From Marinimicrobium koreense (GTDB taxonomy: Bacteria; Pseudomonadota; Gammaproteobacteria; Pseudomonadales; Cellvibrionaceae), in assembly GCF_003762925.1 (NCBI RefSeq), contig NZ_RJUK01000001.1, forward strand, positions 1,612,001-1,676,000: a DNA stretch of 64,000 bases, written 5' to 3'. A program made the translations under genes and the position numbers. The notes under the pieces were generated by a model, which searched no databases, was not told the origin of the DNA, and saw only the letters and a program-made list of their open reading frames with translations. Shown here in pieces: positions 1 to 10,281 of the stretch (position 1 is the stretch's first letter; each line of letters opens with the position of its first letter).

Positions 1-26
1 CGTGACAGTGCGTCCGTGAGTTATAT

Positions 27-152
27 ATGCCACTGAGGGACGGGGAGGGGAAGCCCTTTCAAGACCGTAAGCGGAGGGACTCCGCGCGTCGAGCCCCCAG
101 GGATGGGTTTACGGCGTGTCTTGAAAGGGCTTCCCCTCCCCGGCCCGGACGT
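27..152. repeat. Palindromic interspersed repeat, copy 1
   Basis: Two perfect 25-nt inverted arms (41-65 and 118-142) enclose a 52-nt centre. The centre has its own small hairpin: GCGGAG (71-76) and CTCCGC (80-85) around GGA. The outer edges ATGCCACTGAGGG (27-39) and CCCGGACGT (144-152) recur almost unchanged at the ends of the element at 21502-21700. This marks a dispersed repeat family, not a one-off terminator. It lies downstream of ilvD, where it could also act as a transcript end. No coding potential is evident. Confidence 0.75.
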
Positions 153-181
153 GATGCAGATTGTATACCCCTCCATCCGAG

Positions 182-210
182 CGGCGTGTCTCGGAACGGT
201 ATACCCTCCC
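182..210. repeat. Degenerate half-copy of the palindromic repeat
   Basis: The stretch begins CGGCGTGTCT and runs into GGTATACCCTCCC. This resembles the right halves of the two full elements in this window, which contain CGGCGTGTCT or CGGCGGGTCT followed by a pyrimidine-rich ...ACCCCTC arm. A related GTATACCCCTCC lies just upstream at about 161-172. It is probably a decayed remnant next to copy 1, immediately 3' of ilvD. The rest of 1-237 shows no gene. Confidence 0.4.
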
Positions 211-237
211 GCAGCACTCTTCCACGAAGCTCCACAA

Positions 238-1911
<1,674 letters not shown>

Positions 1912-2025
1912 ACGGGATGGCTCCTATGATTGGCTATGATTCACGCGTGCTTACATATCCTGAATAGCCAATATAGTGGGTGAGCCAGGCCTTTTTCGCA
2001 ACCGTGGTGGCGCGAAGTCCCTCAG

Positions 2026-2553
2026 TCAGGGGCAGTCAGCACTGATCCATTGACCACTGTGGGTAATGGTGACCTTTTCCGGGGACCCGCCAAAATCCAT
2101 CAGCGCCGTGGACTGACCGGTATACGCCGTATCCCCATCCAGCACCATCTCACCCTGGGCCTGTTCGTCCGGGCAGGTAAACTCGATGCGGGTCTGGTCG
2201 CCGCGGCTGACCACGTTGTGTTCACAGTCGGTGTTCTCGCCCCACTGGAACTCGCCTCGTGCGGCCTCTTCTTCGGTCAGGCAATTGCGTACGGTCTGGT
2301 TACTGAAGTCCATGGACAGGCCCTGCTCGGCCATCATGTCCTGCATCATCTTTTTCTGGGCCGGCGGCATGGCTTCCATCTGTTGGCGCACCATTTCCAG
2401 CTGCTGCTCCAACTGGCCGCTTTCGCTTTTCATGGAAACCTGGTGTTCCCAGAGGCCGGGTCTGATATCGAGGGATTCCGCTTGTGCTCCCAGACTGAAA
2501 CCCAGGGCGCACAGCGACGCGATCAACGTTCGGGGAAGTATTGGAAAGGCCAT
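2026..2553 (-). CDS. DUF3617 family exported protein
   Basis: A 175-residue protein with an N-terminal signal peptide (hydrophobic stretch ending near GAQA-ES, residues 24-27). The mature part starts with the RPGLWEHQ motif typical of DUF3617 proteins. Three later cysteines (in NCLTEEE, TDCEHN and FTCPDE) and a terminal Cys probably form disulfides in the periplasm. A Met/Gln-rich stretch (about residues 50-80) may be helical. The function of the family is not established. It follows the fmdB gene on the same strand after about 110 nt, but nothing ties it to amide metabolism. Confidence 0.7.
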   Translation of the reverse strand: MAFPILPRTLIASLCALGFSLGAQAESLDIRPGLWEHQVSMKSESGQLEQQLEMVRQQMEAMPPAQKKMMQDMMAEQGLSMDFSNQTVRNCLTEEEAARGEFQWGENTDCEHNVVSRGDQTRIEFTCPDEQAQGEMVLDGDTAYTGQSTALMDFGGSPEKVTITHSGQWISADCP

Positions 2554-2662
2554 AACTGAAGTCCTTGTAAACGGTGATTGAAATCGAAGCCGGGTCGTTA
2601 CCGCTGACCATCGGCTTCGAGTCTGCCCCAGTCAGGGGCAAATTTCAATCAACCGCAGGAGC

Positions 2663-3037
2663 TCAATGACTGATCATCCAGGGCCTCATACTGGGGAACA
2701 TTTTTTTGCCATCGGCGGTGTACATCAGTGCCGAGCGGAGTTTGCCGCCATCGTGGCATCCGCAGGGTTTGCCTTTTCGATGCGCATGGGCCTGCCGCTC
2801 CCGGGCATCCGCCCGGGCCTCCGTGGTGGAGAATACCGGCTGATGCTGACTCGTTTCATTGCGCTCATGAGCCGTGTGATTCTCCCGGGACATGGCTTTC
2901 AGTTCCGGTGGCAGAACAATCACCCGGGCCGCTAACTGGCCGCAGCTCGGGCAAGCCTGTGGCTCAGCGCTCTGCTCGAAGGTCGCCAGCTGGTGAAACA
3001 GCCCGTGTTCGGCGCACTTGTAGTCGTAGACCGGCAT
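2663..3037 (-). CDS. fmdB: FmdB-type zinc ribbon protein
   Basis: 124 residues beginning MPVYDYKCAEHG, the hallmark start of the FmdB/CxxC regulatory family. A second pair, CPSCG (about residues 29-33), completes a four-ligand zinc ribbon with Cys8. The C-terminal two thirds is polar and basic, with HRKGKPCGCHDGG contributing further possible metal ligands. The gene lies 5 nt downstream of fmdA on the same strand. In Methylophilus methylotrophus, FmdB accompanies formamidase and was proposed to regulate it. That role is inferred here from the pairing, not visible in the sequence. Confidence 0.85.
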   Translation of the reverse strand: MPVYDYKCAEHGLFHQLATFEQSAEPQACPSCGQLAARVIVLPPELKAMSRENHTAHERNETSQHQPVFSTTEARADARERQAHAHRKGKPCGCHDGGKLRSALMYTADGKKMFPSMRPWMISH

Positions 3038-3042
3038 GATGC

Positions 3043-4275
3043 TTACTCCTTATCTTTCGAAAGGGGTACATCCATACCGCCACTGACCTTGGCGCCCGGG
3101 CCGGACGCACTGGGGTTGACGTCGACATCGAAGATATCGGTGGGCAACCACAGGGTGGCACAGGCGTTGGGAATGTCCACCACCCCACTGATATGCCCCT
3201 GTACCGGCGCGCATCCCAGAATGGCGTAGGCCTGGGCTTTGGTGTAGCCAAACTTGGTCAGGTATTCGATGGCATTGAGACAAGCCTGACGATAGGCGAC
3301 GTGCACATCCAGGTAGTGCTGCTTGCCATATTCATCCACCGAAATACCTTCAAAGATCAGGTAGTCGTCGTACTTGGGCGTAATCGGGCTGGGTTTGAAG
3401 ATCGGATTCTTGATGCCGTACTTGGCCATGCCGTCTTTCACCAGATTGACCCGCAGGTGAATCCAGCCGGCCATTTCAATGGCACCACAGAAGGTGATTT
3501 CGCCATCGCCCTGGCTGAAGTGCAGATCGCCCACGGACAGGCCGCCTTCTTTGACGTAGACCGGGAAATAGATTTTCGAACCGCGTGACAGGTCCTTGAT
3601 GTCGCAGTTACCGCCGTGCTCTCTGGGCGGTACGGTGCGCGCCGCTTCGGCGCCAGCGCTCTTGGCCGAGTCTTTATCCATGCGCCCCATATGCGCGGTA
3701 TCGGCATAGGGCAGTGCCGCCAGCGGCGGCACCCGCTCCGGGTCGGTGTCCACCAGGCCCTGCTCACGGGTGTTCCACTCTTTCAACATCTCCTTGGAGG
3801 GCAGGCAGCCGATCAGGCCAGGGTGAATCAGACCGGCGAACTCCACCCCGGGGATATGCCGGGACTTGGTGAACATGCCTTTGAAATCCCAGATGGATTT
3901 CTGCGCTTCGGGAAAATGTTCGGTCAGGAAGCCGCCGCCATTCTGTTTGGAGAAAAAGCCGTTAAAGCCCCACTGGCTTTCCTCGAAGGTACCGATATCC
4001 AGAATATCCACTTCCAGAAGATCGCCGGGTTCGGCACCTTCAACCCCGATCGGTCCGGACAGGAAGTGCACCTGAGTCAGATCCACATCGCGCACATCAT
4101 CGGCGCTGTCGTTGTTGGCGATCTGACCGCCGGTCCAGTCGTAGCACTCGACGATAAAGTCGTCCCCCGGTTTGACCGTGGCCACCATGGGAATGTCCGG
4201 GTGCCAGCGATTGTGTACCTTGTCATTCTCGTAGGGGGTCTGGTTCAGATCGATTTTGATGATGGTTTCAGTCAT
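3043..4275 (-). CDS. fmdA: Formamidase (FmdA/AmdA family)
   Basis: Zinc-dependent FmdA/acetamidase-family enzyme expected to hydrolyse formamide to formate and ammonium. The 410-residue length suits the family, and the protein starts MTETIIKIDLNQTPYEND, close to known formamidases. I chose the ATG at 4275 because it has AGGAG just upstream and begins at the conserved N terminus; an in-frame upstream ATG at 4380 would add 35 unrelated residues. Motifs such as HPGLIGCLPS, REHGGNCDIKDL and YFPVYVKEGGLSVGDLHFSQGDGE are clear family landmarks. It lies between the AmiB-like ATPase and fmdB. This enzyme family is unrelated to AmiE in the same locus, so there are two amidase types. Confidence 0.95.
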   Translation of the reverse strand: MTETIIKIDLNQTPYENDKVHNRWHPDIPMVATVKPGDDFIVECYDWTGGQIANNDSADDVRDVDLTQVHFLSGPIGVEGAEPGDLLEVDILDIGTFEESQWGFNGFFSKQNGGGFLTEHFPEAQKSIWDFKGMFTKSRHIPGVEFAGLIHPGLIGCLPSKEMLKEWNTREQGLVDTDPERVPPLAALPYADTAHMGRMDKDSAKSAGAEAARTVPPREHGGNCDIKDLSRGSKIYFPVYVKEGGLSVGDLHFSQGDGEITFCGAIEMAGWIHLRVNLVKDGMAKYGIKNPIFKPSPITPKYDDYLIFEGISVDEYGKQHYLDVHVAYRQACLNAIEYLTKFGYTKAQAYAILGCAPVQGHISGVVDIPNACATLWLPTDIFDVDVNPSASGPGAKVSGGMDVPLSKDKE

Positions 4276-4404
4276 GGCTTGGCTCCTGACAGGGAATGAG
4301 GCGTTAGCATTTCGGGTTGAGGTGCATGTACCTCTGGCCCGTGTACGCTCATTATCAAAGGCGCCTGCCGTTGAGCCCATACGACAATTGGCCCCGGCTC
4401 TGCG

Positions 4405-5574
4405 TCATTTGACGTACTCACGTTTGCGGGCCCACACCTGCCGACAGATGACCCGCCCGTGCTGCCAATCGCAGTACATCTGACGCAGCTCTGATTCGGC
4501 GTGTGGTGGGGCCTTTGGCTCCGCAATGTCCGTGTGCGACTCAGGACGTTCCAACAGAAACTGGGCCACCGGCACTTCCACCTGCTGACGGAATTGTCGC
4601 TTTAACGCCCGCGCCCCAAACCGTGCATCGAAGCCCTTGCGCTCCACCCGGCTCATCAACGCCCGGGACACTTGCAATTGCCACCCTTTCGACCGCAGGC
4701 GCCGATTGAATTGAACCAGCAGTTCCGCCACCACCCCCGGTCGTGCTTCCGGAGGCAGCGGATAGTAGATCAACACGTTATCAATGCGATTGAGAAACTC
4801 CGGGTCCAGCCCGCGATCCAGGGCGCGCTCAACCCGCTGACGCAATGCGGCCTGCTGCGCGGGTTCCGAGCGAGGCCAGAAACGACGCCAGCCGGTTTGC
4901 CAACGGTTCAGATGGCGCGCCAGGTCGGCCGCCCCCAGATTGCTGGTCATAAAGATCAGGCTGTTGCGAAAGTCCAGCTGCTTCTGCCCGGAGGTCAAAC
5001 GCAACCGCCCGGTGTCCAGTACCCCCAACAGACTGCGCAGCACTTCCGGGCCCGCTTTCTCCAGCTCGTCAAACAGCACCACACCGGGACGACTGAAACT
5101 GCCACGCATGGCCTCTTCATCGATCAGGCTGTGGCCCTCTTTGCTACCGACGTAACCCGGAGGCGCTCCGGTGATGGCCGCTGTGTAATGATCCTGCGCC
5201 AGGGTATTCATATCCACCCGGCAGAAGGCATCGGCCTTGCCGTGCAACACTTCGGCCAGTGCCCGGACCGTTTCGGTTTTACCGACGCCGGTGGGGCCCG
5301 CCAACAGAAATACCGCCAGCGGGCGATCCGGCTCACCGATATCGGCTTTAACGCGAGTCAACTCACGATCGATTTGGGTCAATGCATCGGGTTGGCCACG
5401 GATCCTCTGACGCAGAACCGCTGATACCGCCTCTGGATCAAACAGAAAACGCGAGGCACCCAAACGCGACTCGCCCGGCGACGAAGCCGATGGGGAAGGC
5501 TCAGAGGCAGTCGCCGTCGGAGTCAGCGCCTCGCGCAGCGCCTGATCCTCCAGTCGATCATTGATGAATGGCAT
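4405..5574 (-). CDS. amiB: AmiB-like AAA+ ATPase (ClpA/B C-terminal type)
   Basis: A 389-residue single-AAA+ protein. It has Walker A GPTGVGKT (93-100), pore loop GYVG (140-143), Walker B VVLFDE (165-170), and a sensor region MTSNLG followed by a ClpB-D2-like C-terminal domain. It lacks the ClpA/B N domain and first AAA ring. In Pseudomonas aeruginosa the amidase operon is amiEBCRS, and AmiB is a ClpA/B-like ATPase directly after amiE. The same order here (10 nt after amiE) supports the name. The biochemical role is unsettled; a chaperone or assembly factor for the amidase is one idea. The first 40 residues are Pro/Ser-rich and probably disordered. Confidence 0.82.
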   Translation of the reverse strand: MPFINDRLEDQALREALTPTATASEPSPSASSPGESRLGASRFLFDPEAVSAVLRQRIRGQPDALTQIDRELTRVKADIGEPDRPLAVFLLAGPTGVGKTETVRALAEVLHGKADAFCRVDMNTLAQDHYTAAITGAPPGYVGSKEGHSLIDEEAMRGSFSRPGVVLFDELEKAGPEVLRSLLGVLDTGRLRLTSGQKQLDFRNSLIFMTSNLGAADLARHLNRWQTGWRRFWPRSEPAQQAALRQRVERALDRGLDPEFLNRIDNVLIYYPLPPEARPGVVAELLVQFNRRLRSKGWQLQVSRALMSRVERKGFDARFGARALKRQFRQQVEVPVAQFLLERPESHTDIAEPKAPPHAESELRQMYCDWQHGRVICRQVWARKREYVK

Positions 5575-5583
5575 GGAGCCGCC

Positions 5584-6627
5584 TTACCCGACGGTTTTTT
5601 CACGACCACCGTGAGGCAACTCGCCCACCGGGCACTCCGCGACCCCGATGGTGGAACGGGTCATGGCCTCTACATCGTCTCGAGCCTTCTCCGCATCCAT
5701 CACCCAGGTGCGATAGAAGTCAAACGGGCACTCCGCCACCCCGCGATCGCCGTCTCCTGAGTTGTAAATGCCGGAATAACCCCGGTGCAGTAGTTTGAAC
5801 AGATGGTTCTGAGACTGATCATTGGCACGGGCATCGCGAATCTGGCTGACTGAAAGTTGGGCGTACTGCACCCCCATATCCTCTTCACCACACTCGCCCA
5901 GAGTCCGACCGTCGAAGCCGATCAACGACGAATGACCAAAGTAGGAATAGACACCATCAAACCCCGTGGCATTAGCCACCGCCACATAGCAATTGTTGGC
6001 CCACGCCATGGATTTGGCCATCATCACCTGTTGATCTTTGGCCGGGTACATATAGCCCTGGCAGCGAACGATCAACTCTGCTCCTTTCATGGCACAGTCT
6101 CGCCAGATTTCCGGATAGTTGCCGTCGTCACAGATGATCAGACTGATCTTCATGCCCTTCGGTCCTTCCGTGACGTAGGTGCGATCGCCGGGGTACCAGC
6201 CTTCAATGGGGCACCAGGGGATGCACTTGCGGTACTTCTGAACGATCTCACCCTGGTTGTTGATCAACACCAGGGTGTTGTAGGGCGCCTTGTTGGGATG
6301 GTCTTCGTGACGTTCACCGGTCAGGGAGAACACCCCCCAGGTATTGGCCTTGCGACAGGCTTCAGAGAAAATTTCCGTTTCTTCCCCCGGAATGGTGGCG
6401 GCGGTGGCCATCATCTCATCCTGGTCATACATGATGCCCATGGTGCTGTATTCGGGAAAGATCACCAGATCCATCCCGGGCAGTCCTTTTTTCATTCCCA
6501 CCAACATATCCGCAATGGCCCGAGCGTTATCGAGCACCTCGGCCTTGGTGTGCAGGCGTGGCATTTTGTAGTTGACGACGGCTACGCCGACGGTATCGTC
6601 ACTGCTGGAAATATCACCGTGTCGCAT
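5584..6627 (-). CDS. amiE: Aliphatic amidase
   Basis: Nitrilase-superfamily amidase that hydrolyses short aliphatic amides (acetamide, propionamide) to the acid plus ammonium in the cytosol. The 347-residue protein is nearly colinear with P. aeruginosa AmiE, starting MRHGDISSS. The catalytic triad is in the expected positions: Glu59 (FPEY), Lys134 (KYRK) and Cys166 (IICDDGN). It follows urtE by 15 nt and precedes the AmiB-like ATPase, so it is almost certainly cotranscribed with the transporter. The paralogous formamidase AmiF has the same fold, but the N terminus and general similarity favour AmiE. Confidence 0.95.
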   Translation of the reverse strand: MRHGDISSSDDTVGVAVVNYKMPRLHTKAEVLDNARAIADMLVGMKKGLPGMDLVIFPEYSTMGIMYDQDEMMATAATIPGEETEIFSEACRKANTWGVFSLTGERHEDHPNKAPYNTLVLINNQGEIVQKYRKCIPWCPIEGWYPGDRTYVTEGPKGMKISLIICDDGNYPEIWRDCAMKGAELIVRCQGYMYPAKDQQVMMAKSMAWANNCYVAVANATGFDGVYSYFGHSSLIGFDGRTLGECGEEDMGVQYAQLSVSQIRDARANDQSQNHLFKLLHRGYSGIYNSGDGDRGVAECPFDFYRTWVMDAEKARDDVEAMTRSTIGVAECPVGELPHGGREKTVG

Positions 6628-6642
6628 AGTAGGTTACCTCAC

Positions 6643-7332
6643 TTAAACGGATAGATAGGACGCCACTTTCTCGGCATCGACACTGCTTCGCGCTTCCTCG
6701 TGCACAATCTTCCCCTTCTCCACCACCAGGATGCGATCGGCTACCTCCAGAGCGAAGCTCAGTACCTGCTCGGTCACCACAATGGTCAGGCCGCGCTGAT
6801 CGCGGATTTCTTTCAGGGTCTGAGCGATCTCTTTGATGATGGAAGGTTGTATCCCCTCGGTAGGCTCATCCAACAACAGTACTTTGGGATTACTCGCCAG
6901 AGCGCGAGCAATAGCCAACTGTTGCTGCTGCCCACCGGACAGGTTGCCGCCCCGGCGATTACGCATTTCCAGTAGCACGGGGAACATATCGTAAAGATCC
7001 TTGGGAACACTTCGACGTCCGGTTGAGGTCAGGCCGGTTTCGATGTTTTCCCGAACCGTCATGCTGGAAAAAATCATTCGCCCCTGAGGCACATACGCCA
7101 GCCCCTGATTGACTCTATCGTGACTTTTCTTTCCGAATATTGACTTGCCATCCAGAGTCGCCGCCCCGCCCGACTCGGGAATGACTCCCATCAGTGCCTT
7201 CATCAAGGTACTTTTTCCCATACCATTTCGGCCCATCACGGCGACGATTTCGTTGGGCTGAACGGTAAAATCCAGACCGTGCACAATCTCGCTCTGACCA
7301 TAACTGACTCGATAATCGGATACATTAAGCAT
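6643..7332 (-). CDS. urtE: Urea/amide ABC transporter ATPase UrtE
   Basis: Cytoplasmic ATPase subunit (229 residues) of a branched-chain-type (HAAT) importer. From the chosen start MLNVSDYRVSYG it has Walker A GRNGMGKST (34-42), an unusually Gln-rich signature LSGGQQQQLAIARAL, and Walker B LLLDEPTEG with IQPSII, typical of UrtE. The ATG at 7332 has GAGGG about 8 nt upstream; an upstream in-frame ATG at 7347 would abut the urtD stop and adds only MRGLI. It is last of the five urt genes and is followed by amiE. Confidence 0.93.
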   Translation of the reverse strand: MLNVSDYRVSYGQSEIVHGLDFTVQPNEIVAVMGRNGMGKSTLMKALMGVIPESGGAATLDGKSIFGKKSHDRVNQGLAYVPQGRMIFSSMTVRENIETGLTSTGRRSVPKDLYDMFPVLLEMRNRRGGNLSGGQQQQLAIARALASNPKVLLLDEPTEGIQPSIIKEIAQTLKEIRDQRGLTIVVTEQVLSFALEVADRILVVEKGKIVHEEARSSVDAEKVASYLSV

Positions 7333-7347
7333 GATGAGCCCTCTCAC

Positions 7348-8103
7348 TCAGTGACCAAGGTAGACTTCAATGACCTTAGGGTCGTTTTTGACTTTGTCGA
7401 TGGCACCTTCGGTCAGAATCTTTCCCTGGTGCAAGACGGTGACCTTATCGGCGATTTCCGCCACGAACTGCATATCGTGCTCGATCACAATGACCGAACG
7501 GTTCTCCGATATTCGTCGGAGCAGTTTGGCGGTTTCCTGACGCTCGGTGACCGACATACCCGCTACGGGTTCATCCAGCATCAGGAGCTCCGGGTCCTGA
7601 ATCAGCAGCATGCCAATTTCAAGCCACTGCTTTTGACCGTGACTCAACAGGCCAGCTGACTCGTGCAGCTGGTCTTTCAGCAGGATCATCTCCGCCACCT
7701 CTTCACACTTGCGGATAACGGTTTCGTCTCGCTTGAAAAACAGGGAACCAAACACATTTCGTCCTCTGGGGTAGGAGATTTCCAGATTCTCGAAAATGGT
7801 CAGATCCGTGTACACCGAAGGGGTCTGGAATTTACGTCCCACTCCCGACTGCACGATAGCGGACTCGCTCATCTTGGTGAGTTCCCGATTGCGAAACCGG
7901 ATAGATCCCTGGGTCGAACGGGTTCGCCCACAGATAAGATCCAGCACCGTAGTCTTACCAGCGCCATTCGGGCCGATAATGACCCGGATCTCGCCCTCAT
8001 CGACATAGAGTGTCAGATCATCGACCGCTTTGAACCCATCAAAGGAAACCGTGAGGTTCTCGACAGCCAGGACGAAGTCAGTGTTACTGGCGTTCATGGG
8101 CAA
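7348..8103 (-). CDS. urtD: Urea/amide ABC transporter ATPase UrtD
   Basis: Second ATPase of the importer (251 residues): Walker A GPNGAGKTT (44-52), signature LSHGQKQWLEIG, Walker B LLMLDEPVAGM and the switch His in VIVIEHDM. The LSHGQKQWLEI signature is characteristic of UrtD. Its start overlaps the end of urtC by about 20 nt, indicating translational coupling. It pairs with UrtE as a heterodimeric ABC engine under the UrtB/UrtC permeases. Start could be 8103 or the Met two codons in. Confidence 0.93.
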   Translation of the reverse strand: MPMNASNTDFVLAVENLTVSFDGFKAVDDLTLYVDEGEIRVIIGPNGAGKTTVLDLICGRTRSTQGSIRFRNRELTKMSESAIVQSGVGRKFQTPSVYTDLTIFENLEISYPRGRNVFGSLFFKRDETVIRKCEEVAEMILLKDQLHESAGLLSHGQKQWLEIGMLLIQDPELLMLDEPVAGMSVTERQETAKLLRRISENRSVIVIEHDMQFVAEIADKVTVLHQGKILTEGAIDKVKNDPKVIEVYLGH

Positions 8104-9241
8104 CTCCTTGAACAGTGCGATTGGAATCAGAGCGGGTCAGTTGGTCCACCCAACGATCCAGTGCCTTGGCCACATGGCCGCGGGCGTACTGGTCATACAG
8201 GCCGGCGAGGCCATTGGGGAAGGCCAACACTACACCGATAAAGAGTGCGCCCATGGCAAACAACCACAATTCGGGGAAGCTCTCCGAGAAAATGGACCTT
8301 GCCCAGCTCACCAGCAATGCCCCATATATGGCCCCGAACAGAGACAGTCGGCCACCCACTGCGCAGAAGATCACCATCTCAATGGAGGGCACGATGCCGA
8401 TAAAGCTCGGCGACATGAAGCCCACCTGCAAGGTGAACATGGCACCACCAATCGCGGCGAACGCGGCACCAACACAGAACACAAAAACCTTAAAGTTGGC
8501 GACGTCATAACCCGAGAAGCGAATACGATCTTCCGCATCGCGCATGGCCACCAGAATCCGACCGAACTTGCTTCGACGGATAAACTGGGCAATCACCACA
8601 CAAGTCAACAACAACGCAACACAGATGAAATAGAACACGTACTTGGCAAAGTCAGACCGGATGTCCCATCCCAGAAGAGTCCGGAGGTCGGTAATACCGT
8701 TCACTCCACCAGTGTAGCCCTGCTGGCCAATGATCAGGATGGTCAGAATCAAGGCAATCGATTGGGTGATGATCGCGAAATAAACCCCACTCACCCGGCG
8801 CTTGAACATGGCCACACCGATCAGGTAGGCGAACACCGTGGGCACCACCAGAACCGCCAACAGCGTAAAACCGAAACTGTAGAAGGGTTCCCAGAACCAG
8901 GGCAACTCCGTAATCTGGTTCCAGTCCATGAAGTCGGGAATGCCCGGGGTGGACTGGATGGACGTGCTTTCAGGGTCGGATGCTTCCAGTTTGAGAAACA
9001 TGGCCATCATATAGCCACCGATTCCGAAGAAAACGCCCTGTCCCAGACTCAGTACACCGCCATAGCCCCAACAGAGCACCAAACCGAGAGCGACAAAGGC
9101 ATAAGTCAGATACTTACCGATCAGGTTGAGACGGAAAATATCCAGCGCCAGGGGAAATACCACGATCAAAAGCAGCGCCAGCACGGCGAAGCTAAGCAGA
9201 TCGTGACGGCTGAACAATGATCGTAATCCGGTCGTGGTCAT
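8084..9241 (-). CDS. urtC: Urea/amide ABC transporter permease UrtC
   Basis: Inner-membrane permease (385 residues) of the LivM/UrtC family with about ten hydrophobic segments from residue 15 on. The family segments VLCWGYGGVLSLGQGVFFGIGGY and the later VFCVGAAFAAIGGA are present. A loop of about 50 residues with EASDPESTS and IPDFMDWN lies between early membrane segments, as in UrtC. It lies 12 nt downstream of urtB and overlaps urtD. With UrtB it forms the translocation channel for urea or small amides delivered by UrtA. Confidence 0.93.
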   Translation of the reverse strand: MTTTGLRSLFSRHDLLSFAVLALLLIVVFPLALDIFRLNLIGKYLTYAFVALGLVLCWGYGGVLSLGQGVFFGIGGYMMAMFLKLEASDPESTSIQSTPGIPDFMDWNQITELPWFWEPFYSFGFTLLAVLVVPTVFAYLIGVAMFKRRVSGVYFAIITQSIALILTILIIGQQGYTGGVNGITDLRTLLGWDIRSDFAKYVFYFICVALLLTCVVIAQFIRRSKFGRILVAMRDAEDRIRFSGYDVANFKVFVFCVGAAFAAIGGAMFTLQVGFMSPSFIGIVPSIEMVIFCAVGGRLSLFGAIYGALLVSWARSIFSESFPELWLFAMGALFIGVVLAFPNGLAGLYDQYARGHVAKALDRWVDQLTRSDSNRTVQGVAHERQ

Positions 9242-9253
9242 TGTACCGTCCTC

Positions 9254-10180
9254 CTATCGACGTACTTTAAGGGAAAACAGGCCCTGAGGACGTACCATCA
9301 GAATGCCCACCACAAACAGCAGCGTCAGCACTTTCGCCATAGACCCACTGAGGAAAAATTCCATGGTTGACTGCGCTTGGGAAATCGTAAACGCTGAAGC
9401 AACGGTACCGAGCAAGCTGGCCGCGCCACCAAACACCACTACCAGGAAGGTATCCACGATATAAAGCTGGCCGGAGGTCGGTCCGGTTGAGCCAATCATG
9501 GTGAAAGCACTACCGGCGATGCCGGCAATGCCGCAACCCAAGGCAAACGTCATGCGATCCACCTTTTGGGTGTTGATGCCCACTGCACCCGCCATGGGGC
9601 GATTCTGTACCACCGCGCGCACCTGGATGCCCCAGCGGGAGCGGTACATCAGTGCTGCCACAACCAGGGTAATCCCCAGCGACAGGCACATGACGAACAG
9701 GCCATTAATGGGGACTTCCACCAGATCGGTGATCGGATACGAGCCCATCATCCAGTCCGGCATGGTGACCCCCACCTCGCGCGCCCCAAAGATCGACCGG
9801 TAACTTTGCTGGAGGATCAGGCTCAAGCCCCAGGTCGCCAGCAAGGTATCCAGAGGCCGGTGATACAGATGGCGGATCATCAACCACTCCACCAACATTC
9901 CCAGTAGCGCGGCGGCAAGAAATGCCAATGCCATGGCAACAAAGAAGTAGGAGCCGTACCAGTCGGGAATCCACTGTGAAAACAGGTTGGACGTCAGGTA
10001 GGTGATGTAAGCGCCGAGGATCATGAACTCCCCATGCGCCATATTGATTACACCCATCTGACCAAAAATGATGGCCAGACCCAGCGCCATCAATACAAAC
10101 ACAGAAAAGAGTGTCAGGCCCGCAAAACCCTGCATGGCGAAGATCGACATCAACTCCGCTGAGGAATAATCAGAAAACAT
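9254..10180 (-). CDS. urtB: Urea/amide ABC transporter permease UrtB
   Basis: LivH/UrtB-type inner-membrane permease (308 residues) with about eight membrane segments. Landmarks include FGQMGVINMAHGEFMILGAY near the N terminus and the EAA-like loop GCGIAGIAG. It carries no N-terminal periplasmic extension, which some UrtB proteins have. About 100 nt separate it from urtA upstream; that gap contains a GC-rich hairpin (10238-10256) that probably tunes relative expression of the binding protein and the membrane subunits. Confidence 0.93.
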   Translation of the reverse strand: MFSDYSSAELMSIFAMQGFAGLTLFSVFVLMALGLAIIFGQMGVINMAHGEFMILGAYITYLTSNLFSQWIPDWYGSYFFVAMALAFLAAALLGMLVEWLMIRHLYHRPLDTLLATWGLSLILQQSYRSIFGAREVGVTMPDWMMGSYPITDLVEVPINGLFVMCLSLGITLVVAALMYRSRWGIQVRAVVQNRPMAGAVGINTQKVDRMTFALGCGIAGIAGSAFTMIGSTGPTSGQLYIVDTFLVVVFGGAASLLGTVASAFTISQAQSTMEFFLSGSMAKVLTLLFVVGILMVRPQGLFSLKVRR

Positions 10181-10237
10181 GGGAAGGTGCCTCCAAATGC
10201 GCTTTAACCAACCGGGGTGGTCTTTCTACCGGGGTAA

Positions 10238-10256
10238 CCCCGCCCAGAGGGCGGGG
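10238..10256 (-). terminator. Intra-operon hairpin between urtA and urtB
   Basis: CCCCGCCC (10238-10245) pairs with GGGCGGGG (10249-10256) across a 3-nt loop, within the urtA-urtB gap. There is no U-run after it on the minus strand, so it looks like an mRNA-stabilising or partial attenuation hairpin, not a full terminator. Such structures often follow a substrate-binding-protein gene and raise its level relative to the downstream genes. Confidence 0.5.
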
Positions 10257-10281
10257 CTGAATTGCTGAGGGAACGAGGCGC

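Noticed and set aside
8030-9220. Long plus-strand reading frame opposite urtC
   Set aside because: Antisense to a clear membrane permease gene; the translation is polar and repetitive with no family resemblance.
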